Below, piece after piece: positions 44,623 to 53,211 of a stretch of 64,000 nt of DNA (position 1 is the first letter of the stretch; each line of letters begins with the position of its first letter). The stretch covers positions 62,001 to 126,000 of the forward strand of contig NZ_VLKI01000002.1 of the NCBI RefSeq assembly GCF_007830235.1. The letters are read 5' to 3'. Under the pieces are notes generated by a model that saw only the letters and a program-made list of their open reading frames with translations, was not told where the DNA came from and ran no database searches. This stretch comes from Cytobacillus oceanisediminis. GTDB taxonomy: Bacteria; Bacillota; Bacilli; Bacillales; Cytobacillaceae. Position numbers and translations under genes: made by a program.

Positions 44623-46200
44623 ATGAAGAAGAGATTACTATCATTGTTTGCCGTATTTATGACCTTTACACTCATTTTGTCTGCATGTTCAGGCGGAGGA
44701 GAGAAATCAAGTTCAAGTGAAAGCAAGAACAGCGAAAAAAATCCGGTGGAAGGCCGCGATAATGAGCTTGTCATTGGCGTTTCAGGGGATCCGCAAAACT
44801 GGGATCCGATTGATACCTTCCTATTGGATTGGAGTACGATCGGTACTTCTGTATTTGAAGGACTGGTAGACCGTAATCTAGATTTGGAGATTCAGCCTGG
44901 TTTGGCTGAAAGCTGGGAATATCTTGATGATAAAACATTGCAATTCAAGCTTCGCCAGGGAGTTACTTTCCATAATGGAGAGCCATTCAACGCCGAGGCT
45001 GTTAAATTCACATTTGACCGTCTGTTGGGTGAAGAAGGACAAAAAGGACCTCAATACTCCAACTATACATCCATTGACAGTGTAGAGGTTGTTGATGAGT
45101 TTACTGTTAACATGAAGTTAAAATCACAGGATCCGGTTCTTTTAACAAAGCTTGCCGGTTATGGAGCTGTTATTGTACCTCCAAAGTATATTGCTGAAAA
45201 AGGGGACGAGCATTTCAATAATAACCCTGTTGGTACTGGCCCTTTCAAAATGACAGGCTATAAGCGTGACCAGGAAGTCGTATTGGAAAAGAACCCTGAA
45301 TACTGGAAAGAAGGACTTCCAAAGCTGGATAAGGTTGTTTTCAAAGTGATCCCTGAAGCTTCAACAAGACTTGCTGAGCTTCAAACAGGAAAAATCGATG
45401 TTATGAAACGCGTTGAGGTTGCCCAGGCAGATACAGTGAAGGAATCAGGCTTCCTTGAACTGCAGGAAGTTGGTACACCAACAGCATTCTCTTTGCGTTT
45501 TGATACGGCGAAGATGCCGCTTGATCAGAAAGAAGTAAGACAAGCGATTAACTATGCAGTTGATAAAGAAGCAATCATAAACGAAATCCTTGGCGGCTAT
45601 GGCAAGCCAATCAGCACATTCCAAAGTGAGCTTTCTTTCGGAAACAACCCTGATTTAGAACCATACCCATATGATCCTGAAAAAGCGAAGGAACTATTAA
45701 AAGAAGCAGGTGTGAGCGAAGGAACAGAGCTTGACCTATTTATTCCGGGTAACGACGGAAATTTCAAAGAGATTGCACAGATTGTTTCTTTCTATCTTGA
45801 AGAAGTTGGCTTAAAAGTAAACATCAACAGTGTTGATAACACGACTCTTATTTCTGACCTAATCCCGAACGGCAATGCAGGACATATGTATCGCCAGGGC
45901 TGGGGCGGATGGACGCTTGACTTTGATAATACAGCTTACTTAATGTATCACGAAGGCGAGCAATGGAATCCTTCCTTTAAGGATGAAAAAGTAGAAGAGC
46001 TTCTTGCTGCACAGCGTGCGACTGTTGATCAGGAAGAACGCGAAAAAATCTTCAAGGAGCTTACAGAAGTTCTTTACGATCAAGCTCCAGAATTGAACCT
46101 TTATTCTGCGGTTGATTTATATGCAGTGAACAAGCGTGTTCAAAACTTCCAGCCGCCTCATGAGGACCGTATGCGTTTGGAAGAAGTAACAGTTAAGTAA
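44623..46200 (+). CDS. Peptide ABC transporter substrate-binding lipoprotein
   Basis: This 525-residue binding protein of the SBP_bac_5 family has a lipoprotein signal (about 1-21, LILSAC, lipidated C22), an acidic Ser-rich linker, and family motifs KLRQGVTFHNGEPFNAEAV and VRQAINYAVDKEAI. A GGGGGAAAG site precedes ATG 44623. A hairpin and a repeat element lie between it and the permease genes. With the downstream M14-like peptidase and pyroglutamyl peptidase the substrate is probably a peptide, perhaps one with a blocked N-terminus; that is inference. Confidence 0.9.
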   Translation: MKKRLLSLFAVFMTFTLILSACSGGGEKSSSSESKNSEKNPVEGRDNELVIGVSGDPQNWDPIDTFLLDWSTIGTSVFEGLVDRNLDLEIQPGLAESWEYLDDKTLQFKLRQGVTFHNGEPFNAEAVKFTFDRLLGEEGQKGPQYSNYTSIDSVEVVDEFTVNMKLKSQDPVLLTKLAGYGAVIVPPKYIAEKGDEHFNNNPVGTGPFKMTGYKRDQEVVLEKNPEYWKEGLPKLDKVVFKVIPEASTRLAELQTGKIDVMKRVEVAQADTVKESGFLELQEVGTPTAFSLRFDTAKMPLDQKEVRQAINYAVDKEAIINEILGGYGKPISTFQSELSFGNNPDLEPYPYDPEKAKELLKEAGVSEGTELDLFIPGNDGNFKEIAQIVSFYLEEVGLKVNINSVDNTTLISDLIPNGNAGHMYRQGWGGWTLDFDNTAYLMYHEGEQWNPSFKDEKVEELLAAQRATVDQEEREKIFKELTEVLYDQAPELNLYSAVDLYAVNKRVQNFQPPHEDRMRLEEVTVK

Positions 46201-46211
46201 ATGACCTTTAA

Positions 46212-46249
46212 AAAGAGATAGTATGGTCTTCATGCTATCTCTTTCTTTT
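46212..46249 (+). terminator. Hairpin after the binding-protein gene
   Basis: AAAGAGATAGTATG pairs with CATGCTATCTCTTT (one G-T pair) around GTCTT, then CTTTTA. It lies 12 bases after the stop codon, a position suited to partial termination that limits permease expression. Confidence 0.65.
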
Positions 46250-46379
46250 AAGAATTTTACGAGCCGGAGTGCATCTGGCTGTGCCTGGTCCGCGGAATGC
46301 AAATCATCCAATACCGGGATCAGGGCTTTTGCGTTTATTTATAAAATAAGAAATTTTAAGATTTTGAACGTTGAAAACT

Positions 46380-46544
46380 GTCTAGCGCAAGCAGCCTACC
46401 CGCTCGAGGTCACAAGCGAATCCTCCCAAAAAGGCAAAGAACGGGAGGCTCGTCTTGTGCTTGTCGGTGGGCACCAAGGAAAGCTTCCTTGGATGAACAT
46501 CGCAGGAACAAGCGGTTTTTGCTTGTTCCGAAGGCGCTTGCGCT
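46380..46544. repeat. Intergenic repeat with AGCGCAAGC ends
   Basis: This 165-bp element is bounded by TGTCTAGCGCAAGC and GCGCTTGCGCT, with an internal GCTCGAGGTCACAAGC block and a perfect GGAACAAGC/GCTTGTTCC hairpin. The ends and the CTCGAGGTCA core match, as I recall, a repeat family widespread in Bacillaceae. It is set between the binding-protein and permease genes of one operon. Confidence 0.65.
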
Positions 46545-46563
46545 TTTCTTAGGGGGAACAAAA

Positions 46564-47499
46564 ATGGCAGCTTATATTATTCGCAGATTGCTCCATACCA
46601 TCTTAGTTGTATTTGCTATTTCTTTGATTATCTTCTTTTCCATTCGCCTGACTGGCGATCCGGTTTCAGTCATGTTTTCAGCGGGTGAGCCGACAAAAGA
46701 AGCAATTGAAGAAGTGAGGCGCAATCTCGGACTGGATAAACCAATTTATGTTCAATATGGAATTTTTCTAAAAGGTCTCGTTACGTTTGACTTGGGAGAG
46801 TCGTTTAGAAGCGGCATGCCGGTCATGGACTTGATTATGGAACGGCTTGGCGCCACATTGGCACTTGCGTTTGGCGGCATTACTGTAGCGATGCTAATCG
46901 CCTTTCCAGTTGGAATTTTATCGGCCGTGAAAAGAGGGACAGGCGTCGATTTCTTCGGACGTATTTTTTCATTAATCGGTATTTCATTCCCTAACTTTTG
47001 GCTTGGCATCATGCTGATTTTGATTTTTGCCGTTAATTTAAAATGGCTGCCTTCATCAGGCTTTGAAAGCTTCGAGCATCTTATTTTGCCATCCATTACG
47101 CTTGGCATGATTTTATCAGGTATATTGGCAAGGCTTGTTCGTTCTTCCATGCTTGAAGTGATGAACCAGCAATATGTATCAACCGCAAAATCGAAAGGGA
47201 TCAGTGATTGGGCAGTAATTATTAAGCATGCTTTCCGGAATGCTTTATTGCCAACGGTTACTTTTCTTGGCCTTCAGTTTGGATCGCTGCTGGGCGGTAC
47301 CGTTATTGTGGAACAAATCTTTTCGTGGCCGGGAATTGGACGTTTAATTATAGACGCCATCAATCAGCGTGATTATCCAGTGATTCAGGGCGGCGTTATT
47401 TTCCTTGCCGTCATCATGGTCGTAGTGAACTTAATCATTGATTTAAGCTACACCCTTATTGATCCAAGAATTAAAATTGGGGGGAGCGGAAGAGCATGA
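46564..47499 (+). CDS. Peptide ABC transporter permease, DppB/OppB type
   Basis: This 311-residue membrane protein has about six segments and the family landmarks IRLTGDPVSVMFSAGEPT and YVSTAKSKGISDWAVIIKHAFRNALLP (EAA loop, shown in parts: AKSKGISDW and HAFRNALLP). The start is ATG 46564 behind GGGGG at 46552-46556. Reading further upstream would enter the repeat element at 46380-46544. The downstream permease overlaps its stop by four bases. Confidence 0.9.
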   Translation: MAAYIIRRLLHTILVVFAISLIIFFSIRLTGDPVSVMFSAGEPTKEAIEEVRRNLGLDKPIYVQYGIFLKGLVTFDLGESFRSGMPVMDLIMERLGATLALAFGGITVAMLIAFPVGILSAVKRGTGVDFFGRIFSLIGISFPNFWLGIMLILIFAVNLKWLPSSGFESFEHLILPSITLGMILSGILARLVRSSMLEVMNQQYVSTAKSKGISDWAVIIKHAFRNALLPTVTFLGLQFGSLLGGTVIVEQIFSWPGIGRLIIDAINQRDYPVIQGGVIFLAVIMVVVNLIIDLSYTLIDPRIKIGGSGRA

Positions 47500-48410
47500 C
47501 AACTTTAGAACTGGAAAAAACACCGCAACAGCAGCCAGTTACGGCCAAAAAGCCTTTTATGAAAAAAATCTGGAACTTCATCAAAAAGAATCCAGCCGGT
47601 GTGATCGGGATCGTCCTTGTCGTTTTAAGTGTTTCAGCGGCACTATTTGCACAATGGATTGCCCCGTTTGATCCTTCCAAAGCCAATCTGACTTCACGCC
47701 TTGCGCCACCTTCCTGGGCGGATGAAACGGGAGAATCTGTTTTCTTCCTCGGGGCTGACCAGGTAGGCCGGGATTTATTGAGCAGAATTATCCATGGTGC
47801 GAAGATCTCACTAATGGTAGGGTTTTTCGGCGTTATCATCTCCATGGTTATCGGAACAGTGCTTGGCCTCATTTCAGGCTATTTTGGTAAATGGCTGGAT
47901 GATTTTATTATGCGTATAGCCGATATTCAATTAGCCTTTCCTTTTATGCTTTTTGCGATTGTTATTATGAGTGTACTTGGAACGGGTATTTGGAAAATCA
48001 TTATTATTCTGGGTCTGACCTACTGGGTTGGGTTTGCGCGTCTGATTAGAGGAGAGGTTATTTCTCTAAAAGAGCAGGAATATGTTCAGGCTGCGAAAGC
48101 GATTGGCGGCACTAATTTTACAATTATCAGAAAGCACATTTTACCGAATGTTATGTCCTCCATTCTTGTACTTGGAACGATGTATATTGCTGAGTTTATT
48201 CTGTTGGAAGCTTCTCTGACCTTCCTTGGATTGGGTGTCGATCCGACGATTCCATCATGGGGAGGAATGCTGGCAGATAGCCGCAACTACGTAACATCGG
48301 CATGGTGGACAGCCACTTTCCCTGGTGTTGCGATTATGCTGACTGTATTGGGATTTAACCTGCTTGGAGATTGGCTACGTGACCGTTTTGACCCTAATAT
48401 GAAACTGTAG
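47496..48410 (+). CDS. Peptide ABC transporter permease, DppC/OppC type
   Basis: This 304-residue second channel subunit has the cytoplasmic N-terminal segment KPFMKKIWNFIKKNPAGVIG, about six membrane segments, and the C-terminal GFNLLGDWLRDRFDPNMK. The EAA loop is near YVQAAKAIGGTNFTIIRKHILPN (parts AKAIGGTNF and KHILPN). Its ATG overlaps the preceding stop, with GGGGGGAG upstream. The M14-like peptidase gene begins 10 bp after the stop. Confidence 0.9.
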   Translation: MTTLELEKTPQQQPVTAKKPFMKKIWNFIKKNPAGVIGIVLVVLSVSAALFAQWIAPFDPSKANLTSRLAPPSWADETGESVFFLGADQVGRDLLSRIIHGAKISLMVGFFGVIISMVIGTVLGLISGYFGKWLDDFIMRIADIQLAFPFMLFAIVIMSVLGTGIWKIIIILGLTYWVGFARLIRGEVISLKEQEYVQAAKAIGGTNFTIIRKHILPNVMSSILVLGTMYIAEFILLEASLTFLGLGVDPTIPSWGGMLADSRNYVTSAWWTATFPGVAIMLTVLGFNLLGDWLRDRFDPNMKL

Positions 48411-48420
48411 GTGAATAAGG

Positions 48421-51372
48421 GTGGATAATATTCTCGCAATATGGACGAAGGAAGGTTTGCTTCGTGATAACAATGACGATGGAGTCATTGATGGAACCGC
48501 TGTATTTATAGACCTGCCGGATCATCTCGCTCCGGAGGGATTAATTGATTTCTGTGCCCGGCTGGGATATGAGACTACCTCTTTATCCCTTCGTTTTTTT
48601 GAACATGGTAACAGTGCTGTGAAAATGAGTTTTATCTATTCGGATGTGAAAACGGAGATAAGACTTGAAAATTGGGAGCTTATTGTTCGTTATAAGAGCG
48701 AAGCGGAATTATCCGATTTGCTGAAACTTATAGCTGCGATGGATCCTGAGGAGTCCGCTGGGACAAGTGACACGATTGAATTTAAAGATGGCAAGCTGGC
48801 TGCGGGACAAGTTTTTATCAAGACGATTGAGGGCAGGGGTGAAGAGGCACATCCTGAAATTAATAGTTTGAGTGATTTGTGGAGCTTTTCTGGTGTTGGT
48901 AAAAATAATGAAGCGTCCCCATCCAAACTGTTGCATTTGAATGTGAGTATTGAAGAAACGGTTAAAACAGCCGAGCTTTTAAAAGGATTATGTGACTTTG
49001 CTGCAAGAAGTGCGATGTATTCTACTGACATTGTTTTTCCTGTAACAGGTGAGCGTTCATCGGGAGGGCTTCGGCTGGAGGTTTTAGAAGATTCCAGTGC
49101 CAGTTTAGAGCTGACAGAACCGAATGTGCTGCAGCTAAAAGGACCAAAGGAATTAGTAGGCTCGGCTGCCCACCATCTTGCAAGGGAGAAGCATTGGAGC
49201 GAGGGCGGTGCATTTGGCTACTGGGAACAGGGATATAGTTTAAAGCAAAAGACGGAGGCTCCGCTGCTGTTTGAAGCGGAATGGGAGGATGTACAGGAAA
49301 CAGAAATGGCTTATAGAATTTTAAAAGATTCAGAGGACCTTTCAGGTGCTGATATTGAGATTTTTTTATCAGAGCCGGGTGAAGTCCGCCGGGAGCTAAA
49401 GAAAAAGTGGAAGGATCTGTTTCCTGAAGTTAAGTCGTTAAAAGTTCGGTCTGCTTTTAAAACAGCGCTGCATTGGCTTGTTGAAGAGGTTCTGCCTGAA
49501 TTGGGGGACTCTGGCGAAGCTGTTCAAGGGCTGGAGATAAAAGTGAAGAAGGAATCCAGCGAAAATGGGCTTGAGCTTCCGATTCGCTGGATCCAGGAGA
49601 TGTACCCTGCAGACAGGCTTATAGAGGAAGAGTTCGGTCTGAAGGCGGAACTCGTTAATTATCAGTTAGAGGATAAATCGGAACATACATATGTTGTTTT
49701 TCGTGTGGATGAACGGGGCATGAGGCATTTTGTAAGCTCATTGGATGTTCCTGTTTCTGAGCTGCCATATGTGGATGGAAAGCATTATGTATATCCTGTT
49801 TCGAGTGCAGTTCGCGTTCGTACGGGCGAGGGTGCTGTCAGAGAACAGATCATCCAAACTGACAGGGAACGTTTTTACCGCTTTTATACAGAGGAAGTGC
49901 TGCCAAGGCTTCGCAGAGAAGTTGCCGATTATAGAGAAGGCCAGGGCCACACACGGCCGCTGTTTGACCGGATTGAAATCGATGTGTGGATGAGTGAGGA
50001 AGAACGGAAGCTTCCGGTTGATGAAGAGCGAATTTCTTCACTTGAAGCCTTGCATGAGGATCTTTATTTCAATACACTGGATTATTTCGCCCATATGGGT
50101 GAAGAGCTCGAAGGAAAGTCATTCAATGCACCCGGGGGTGTCCATCCTTTTATGCATGTCAGAGAAGGGGAAAAACCTGAAGCCTATATTCGGGTGTATA
50201 GCTGGGTAGACAAGCCGCTTGAAGATTGGGTGACAACCTCCATCCGATTTGATGAAAAGGGTGCTCTGGCCGAAGCTGTCATGACCAATGGGAAGGAAGA
50301 AGTCACCCTGTCAGTAGAAGCCTTTGAAAAACCTGAAGGGCATATCCATCCGGATGTACAGCACTGGCTGTCCGAGCAGGATTCCTATCGCATTTTATAC
50401 CCGGACCACTCCTACCGGGGGCATGCTATTCCTATTATTGAATGTTTTATGGATGCTGGGGAGGAGTTTTATTCTCCTTTGAAAATGTCATTGTTCAAGA
50501 AAACGATTTTTATAGAAGCGGGGCATCATTCCAATGAGGTATCGAGTACGCCTGCTGTCCTTCAGTTATTGGAACGTGCCGATAACAAGTTTGGAGATTG
50601 GCTGAAAGATGTAAATCTCGTGATCCTGCCTCTGGCAAATCCGGATGGATATGAGCTTGTTACCAAGCTTATTGAAGAGCATCCGGAATGGAAACATCAT
50701 GCTGCCAGGTATAATGCCGTTGGGCTGGAGTACTCACTTGTTCGTTTCCAAAAAACGGTATTTGGCGAGGCGAACATTTATCCGGAAATTCTGCGCCGCT
50801 GGGCACCGGACGTAATTGTTGATGACCACGGCATCCCAGCGCATGAGTGGGTCCAGCCATTTGCAGGCTATAATAGTCCGCCGCGCTTTCCTGTTTCATA
50901 TTTTCTTCCAAGTGCCAAAATCTACGGGATTGGGAGATTATCGAGCGGAAACTATCGTGATTTGCATGTGGGAAATCTGGAGGCTGTTGTTGAACGGATT
51001 AGCCAATATATCAGCGGCACCGGCATAGAAAAAGAAAATAAATACTGGCAGGAGCGGTTTAGGAAGTATGGCAACCAGTGGCTACCCGCAGTTTTTCCAA
51101 TTGAGGAAGCGCCAGGCATCCATTTTTACCGGCAGGCGGATGTAGCACCATCTTATTCAACAATCGGCATTTCGAGATATCCAGACTGGATTGCAGCGGA
51201 AGTGATTTCAGAAGCTGCAGATGAAGTGGTATATGATGAGGTGCTCGAAAGCTGCATAGAAGCACATATTGTTTTTAATTTAGCCATTTTGGAGGTTCTT
51301 CAAAAGGCAGGCATAGAAGTAAAACGAAATGGGCTATCGTATGAAAGGGTGCGGCCTATTAATCTTTCATGA
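48421..51372 (+). CDS. Very large M14-like zinc carboxypeptidase
   Basis: This 983-residue protein without a signal peptide is predicted to be cytosolic. The C-terminal third (from about residue 650) looks like an M14 metallopeptidase: H703 and E706 in AGHHSNEVSS form the HxxE zinc pair and a third ligand may be H803 or H808 in DDHGIPAHEW. The first 650 residues are acidic and not recognised; they repeat phrases such as LRLEVLED and may hold beta-rich accessory domains. It starts at GTG 48421 behind GGTGAATAAGG. Its place between the permeases and pcp points to intracellular trimming of imported peptides. Far larger than ordinary M14 enzymes (about 300-450 residues). Confidence 0.7.
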   Translation: MDNILAIWTKEGLLRDNNDDGVIDGTAVFIDLPDHLAPEGLIDFCARLGYETTSLSLRFFEHGNSAVKMSFIYSDVKTEIRLENWELIVRYKSEAELSDLLKLIAAMDPEESAGTSDTIEFKDGKLAAGQVFIKTIEGRGEEAHPEINSLSDLWSFSGVGKNNEASPSKLLHLNVSIEETVKTAELLKGLCDFAARSAMYSTDIVFPVTGERSSGGLRLEVLEDSSASLELTEPNVLQLKGPKELVGSAAHHLAREKHWSEGGAFGYWEQGYSLKQKTEAPLLFEAEWEDVQETEMAYRILKDSEDLSGADIEIFLSEPGEVRRELKKKWKDLFPEVKSLKVRSAFKTALHWLVEEVLPELGDSGEAVQGLEIKVKKESSENGLELPIRWIQEMYPADRLIEEEFGLKAELVNYQLEDKSEHTYVVFRVDERGMRHFVSSLDVPVSELPYVDGKHYVYPVSSAVRVRTGEGAVREQIIQTDRERFYRFYTEEVLPRLRREVADYREGQGHTRPLFDRIEIDVWMSEEERKLPVDEERISSLEALHEDLYFNTLDYFAHMGEELEGKSFNAPGGVHPFMHVREGEKPEAYIRVYSWVDKPLEDWVTTSIRFDEKGALAEAVMTNGKEEVTLSVEAFEKPEGHIHPDVQHWLSEQDSYRILYPDHSYRGHAIPIIECFMDAGEEFYSPLKMSLFKKTIFIEAGHHSNEVSSTPAVLQLLERADNKFGDWLKDVNLVILPLANPDGYELVTKLIEEHPEWKHHAARYNAVGLEYSLVRFQKTVFGEANIYPEILRRWAPDVIVDDHGIPAHEWVQPFAGYNSPPRFPVSYFLPSAKIYGIGRLSSGNYRDLHVGNLEAVVERISQYISGTGIEKENKYWQERFRKYGNQWLPAVFPIEEAPGIHFYRQADVAPSYSTIGISRYPDWIAAEVISEAADEVVYDEVLESCIEAHIVFNLAILEVLQKAGIEVKRNGLSYERVRPINLS

Positions 51373-51386
51373 AAGAGGTTTTAATA

Positions 51387-51998
51387 ATGAAAACTCTATT
51401 GCTAACTGGTTTTGAACCATTTCTTGATTTTACGATCAACCCGACAAAGCGAATTGTGGACGAACTAAATGGACAAGAAGTCGGAGAATATAAGATTCAT
51501 GGCGAAATTTTACCGGTCGATTTCAGAAAGTCGGGGAAGCTGCTCTTAGAACAGATTGAAAAGATCCAGCCGGACGCGGTTATTTCTTTGGGACTTGCGG
51601 GCGGCCGCTATAAAATCACGCCTGAACGGATCGCGATTAACACGAATGATGGAGATTCTGACAACAGCGGCAATGTTCCGGTTGATGAAATGATCCAGGA
51701 AGACGGAGCAGACGGCTACATGTCTACGCTGCCTGTACGAGCCATGGTCAATCGCTTAAAAGAAGCAGGCCTGCCTGCAGAAGTATCTAACACAGCAGGA
51801 ACCTACCTATGTAACCATGTCATGTACCAGGGCCTGCATTATGCAAAAACACATAATAAAATTACGCCGTCTGGATTTATCCATATCCCAGCCTCCCACG
51901 AACTCGCCATCCAGCACGGCAAAATTCCAAGCTGGTCCCACGAAGACCTCAAAAAAGGAATTTTGACTTGTATTGAGGTGCTGGCGGAGAAACATTAG
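51387..51998 (+). CDS. pcp: Pyrrolidone-carboxylate peptidase (pyroglutamyl peptidase I)
   Basis: This 203-residue cysteine peptidase (family C15) removes N-terminal pyroglutamate from peptides. The catalytic triad is E80 in ITPERIA, C142 in GTYLCNH and H166 in GFIHIPASH. I begin at ATG 51387 behind AAAGAGG. Alternative in-frame starts at 51369 overlap the M14-like gene's stop. The gene closes the peptide operon. Its stop codon is followed directly by a GGTACC repeat and then a broken M42 peptidase gene. Confidence 0.92.
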   Translation: MKTLLLTGFEPFLDFTINPTKRIVDELNGQEVGEYKIHGEILPVDFRKSGKLLLEQIEKIQPDAVISLGLAGGRYKITPERIAINTNDGDSDNSGNVPVDEMIQEDGADGYMSTLPVRAMVNRLKEAGLPAEVSNTAGTYLCNHVMYQGLHYAKTHNKITPSGFIHIPASHELAIQHGKIPSWSHEDLKKGILTCIEVLAEKH

Positions 51999-52015
51999 GG
52001 TACCAGGTACCACTC
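51999..52015 (+). repeat. GGTACCAGGTACC stop-codon-proximal repeat, copy 3
   Basis: The motif GGTACCAGGTACCACTCG begins right after the pcp stop codon. Here the downstream part is not the usual TTTTCTTGTTTCACA tail; instead the sequence passes at once into the M42 pseudogene. Confidence 0.7.
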
Positions 52016-52596
52016 GAAAAACTCGGAAATAACCGCGTCATCGGAAAGGCTTTGGACGACCGGGCTGGGTGTGCTCTCTTGATCCGTTTGCTTCAGAACA
52101 TCGGTGTCAGCGGGGCACAGCATGGTGACATCTATGGTGCGTTTACCGTTCAAGAAGAAGTTGGCTTGAGAGGAGCATCTGTTGTATCCAATGCCGTGGT
52201 GCCTGAATTTGCTTTGGCGCTTGATACAACGCCAACCAGTGACACCTTTGATGTCCTTATGACAGGCACAAGAACCCTTGGAAATGGACCTTGCATCAAA
52301 ATTGCCGATAAATCCTTGATTGCCCATCCGCTTGTTACTCAGCATCTGGAAAAAGTGGCTGTAGAAGGAAATATCCCGTATCAGCAAGAAGTCTTCATGG
52401 GGATTGGGACAGATGCCGGCGCTATCCACATGACAAATAAAGGCGTCACAACGGCGTTATCTCCATCCCATCCCGCTACACACATACACCTATCGAAGTA
52501 GTTGATCTTGACGACATGGAGAACTCCTACAAGCTGCTGCACGACTTTGTTGTTACATTGGATCAGCTGAAAGGGAAGACATTTTTGGATACTTAA
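52016..52596 (+). pseudogene. M42 family aminopeptidase remnant (5'-truncated, frameshifted)
   Basis: From 52016 the frame reads EKLGNNRVIGKALDDRAGC, the middle of an M42 glutamyl aminopeptidase/endoglucanase-type metallopeptidase (D in ALDDR and E in FTVQEEVGLRG are metal or catalytic residues). About the first half of the protein is missing. A one-base deletion near 52453 shifts the frame: after GVTT the old frame continues in phase +1 as VISIPSRYTHTPIEVVDLDD to a stop at 52594. The break point coincides with the GGTACC repeat, so a recombination or insertion there probably removed the 5' end. Confidence 0.85.
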
Positions 52597-52621
52597 TGGT
52601 GCCGCCGCCAGTTCGGCCCAA

Positions 52622-52702
52622 TTGAACTCACAAATTTGTGAAACTAGCAAATAAACCGCTGAATTTAGCAAACAAATATAAAAATTAACAAATAAACTGC
52701 AT
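52622..52702. repeat. Degenerate tandem array with AGCAAATAAAC units
   Basis: Four units of about 19-21 nt repeat the theme TTAGCAAATAAACCGCTG. It is related to the array at 37066. It stands between the M42 remnant and a terminator. Confidence 0.6.
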
Positions 52703-52716
52703 AAACCATCGTATGA

Positions 52717-52749
52717 AGACTAGCTCCGAATCTGGGGCTAGTCTTTTTA
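52717..52749 (+). terminator. Terminator ahead of palindrome copy 3
   Basis: AGACTAGCTCC pairs with GGGGCTAGTCT (one G-T pair), followed by TTTTAG. Its core ACTAGCTC is shared with the codBA terminator. Confidence 0.75.
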
Positions 52750-52752
52750 GTA

Positions 52753-52774
52753 TTCAATCAAACGTTTGATTGAA
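52753..52774. repeat. 22-bp perfect palindrome, copy 3
   Basis: This is identical to copies 1 and 2 (half-site TTCAATCAAAC) and here extends to 24 bp. It lies nine bases after the terminator's stem. The sequence behind it, GTGCAAAGCATTGGT, resembles that behind copy 1. Confidence 0.7.
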
Positions 52775-52794
52775 TTTGTGCAAAGCATTGGTAG

Positions 52795-53142
52795 ATGAAT
52801 TTTGCTAAAAATTTTATACGAGAAAAATGGCTCGGTTTTTGGAGGCTGCTGGGAAAGTGGAGTATCAAAGTGAGAAACAATTGTCGGAACCGATACTGTA
52901 AAAGGGCCAGTCTAAACTTATATTATTCTTTGAAGGTAGTGGAACACGGAAGGAAACAGGATACAACCGGAAAAGCCGTGAGGCTGCTATTTTTCAGATG
53001 AAGAGGGTTCAAAATTCAAGAGCAGTTTTACGGGAAGCCGGGCTTTTATGTGATAAATGAAGAACTGGAAATTGATTTAACGCAAAAGATATTCGAAGAT
53101 CTAGCTAAAGCTCAATTAAAAGGTAATGAAATAATAGTTTGA
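52795..53142 (+). pseudogene. Probable unrecognised gene remnant with an in-frame stop
   Basis: A frame from 52795 stops at TGA 52999-53001 and continues in the same phase as RGFKIQEQFYGKPGFYVINEE to TGA 53140. The second part has normal Bacillus codon use and composition and looks like the C-terminus of a real protein. No ribosome site precedes 52795 and I do not recognise the family. The stop overlaps the -35 element of the next gene. Confidence 0.35.
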
Positions 53143-53197
53143 CAATTTAAAAATTTTTGTGTATTCTGTGTTATGTGTAATGTATACATTATACATA
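53139..53197 (+). promoter_or_regulatory. Promoter and operator of the GntR/TRAP operon
   Basis: TTGACA (53139-53144), a 17-bp spacer and TATTCT (53162-53167) form a SigA promoter. The palindrome TAATGTATACATTA (53178-53191), extended to 26 bp with one mismatch pair (53172-53197), sits over the expected transcription start. It has the ATGTATACAT core seen in FadR/GntR-type operators and is probably bound by the regulator encoded just downstream. Confidence 0.75.
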
Positions 53198-53211
53198 GGA
53201 GTGAGACTACA

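Noticed and set aside
46223-46552. 109-residue frame across the repeat between binding protein and permease
   Set aside because: It lies largely within the AGCGCAAGC repeat and has no ribosome site.
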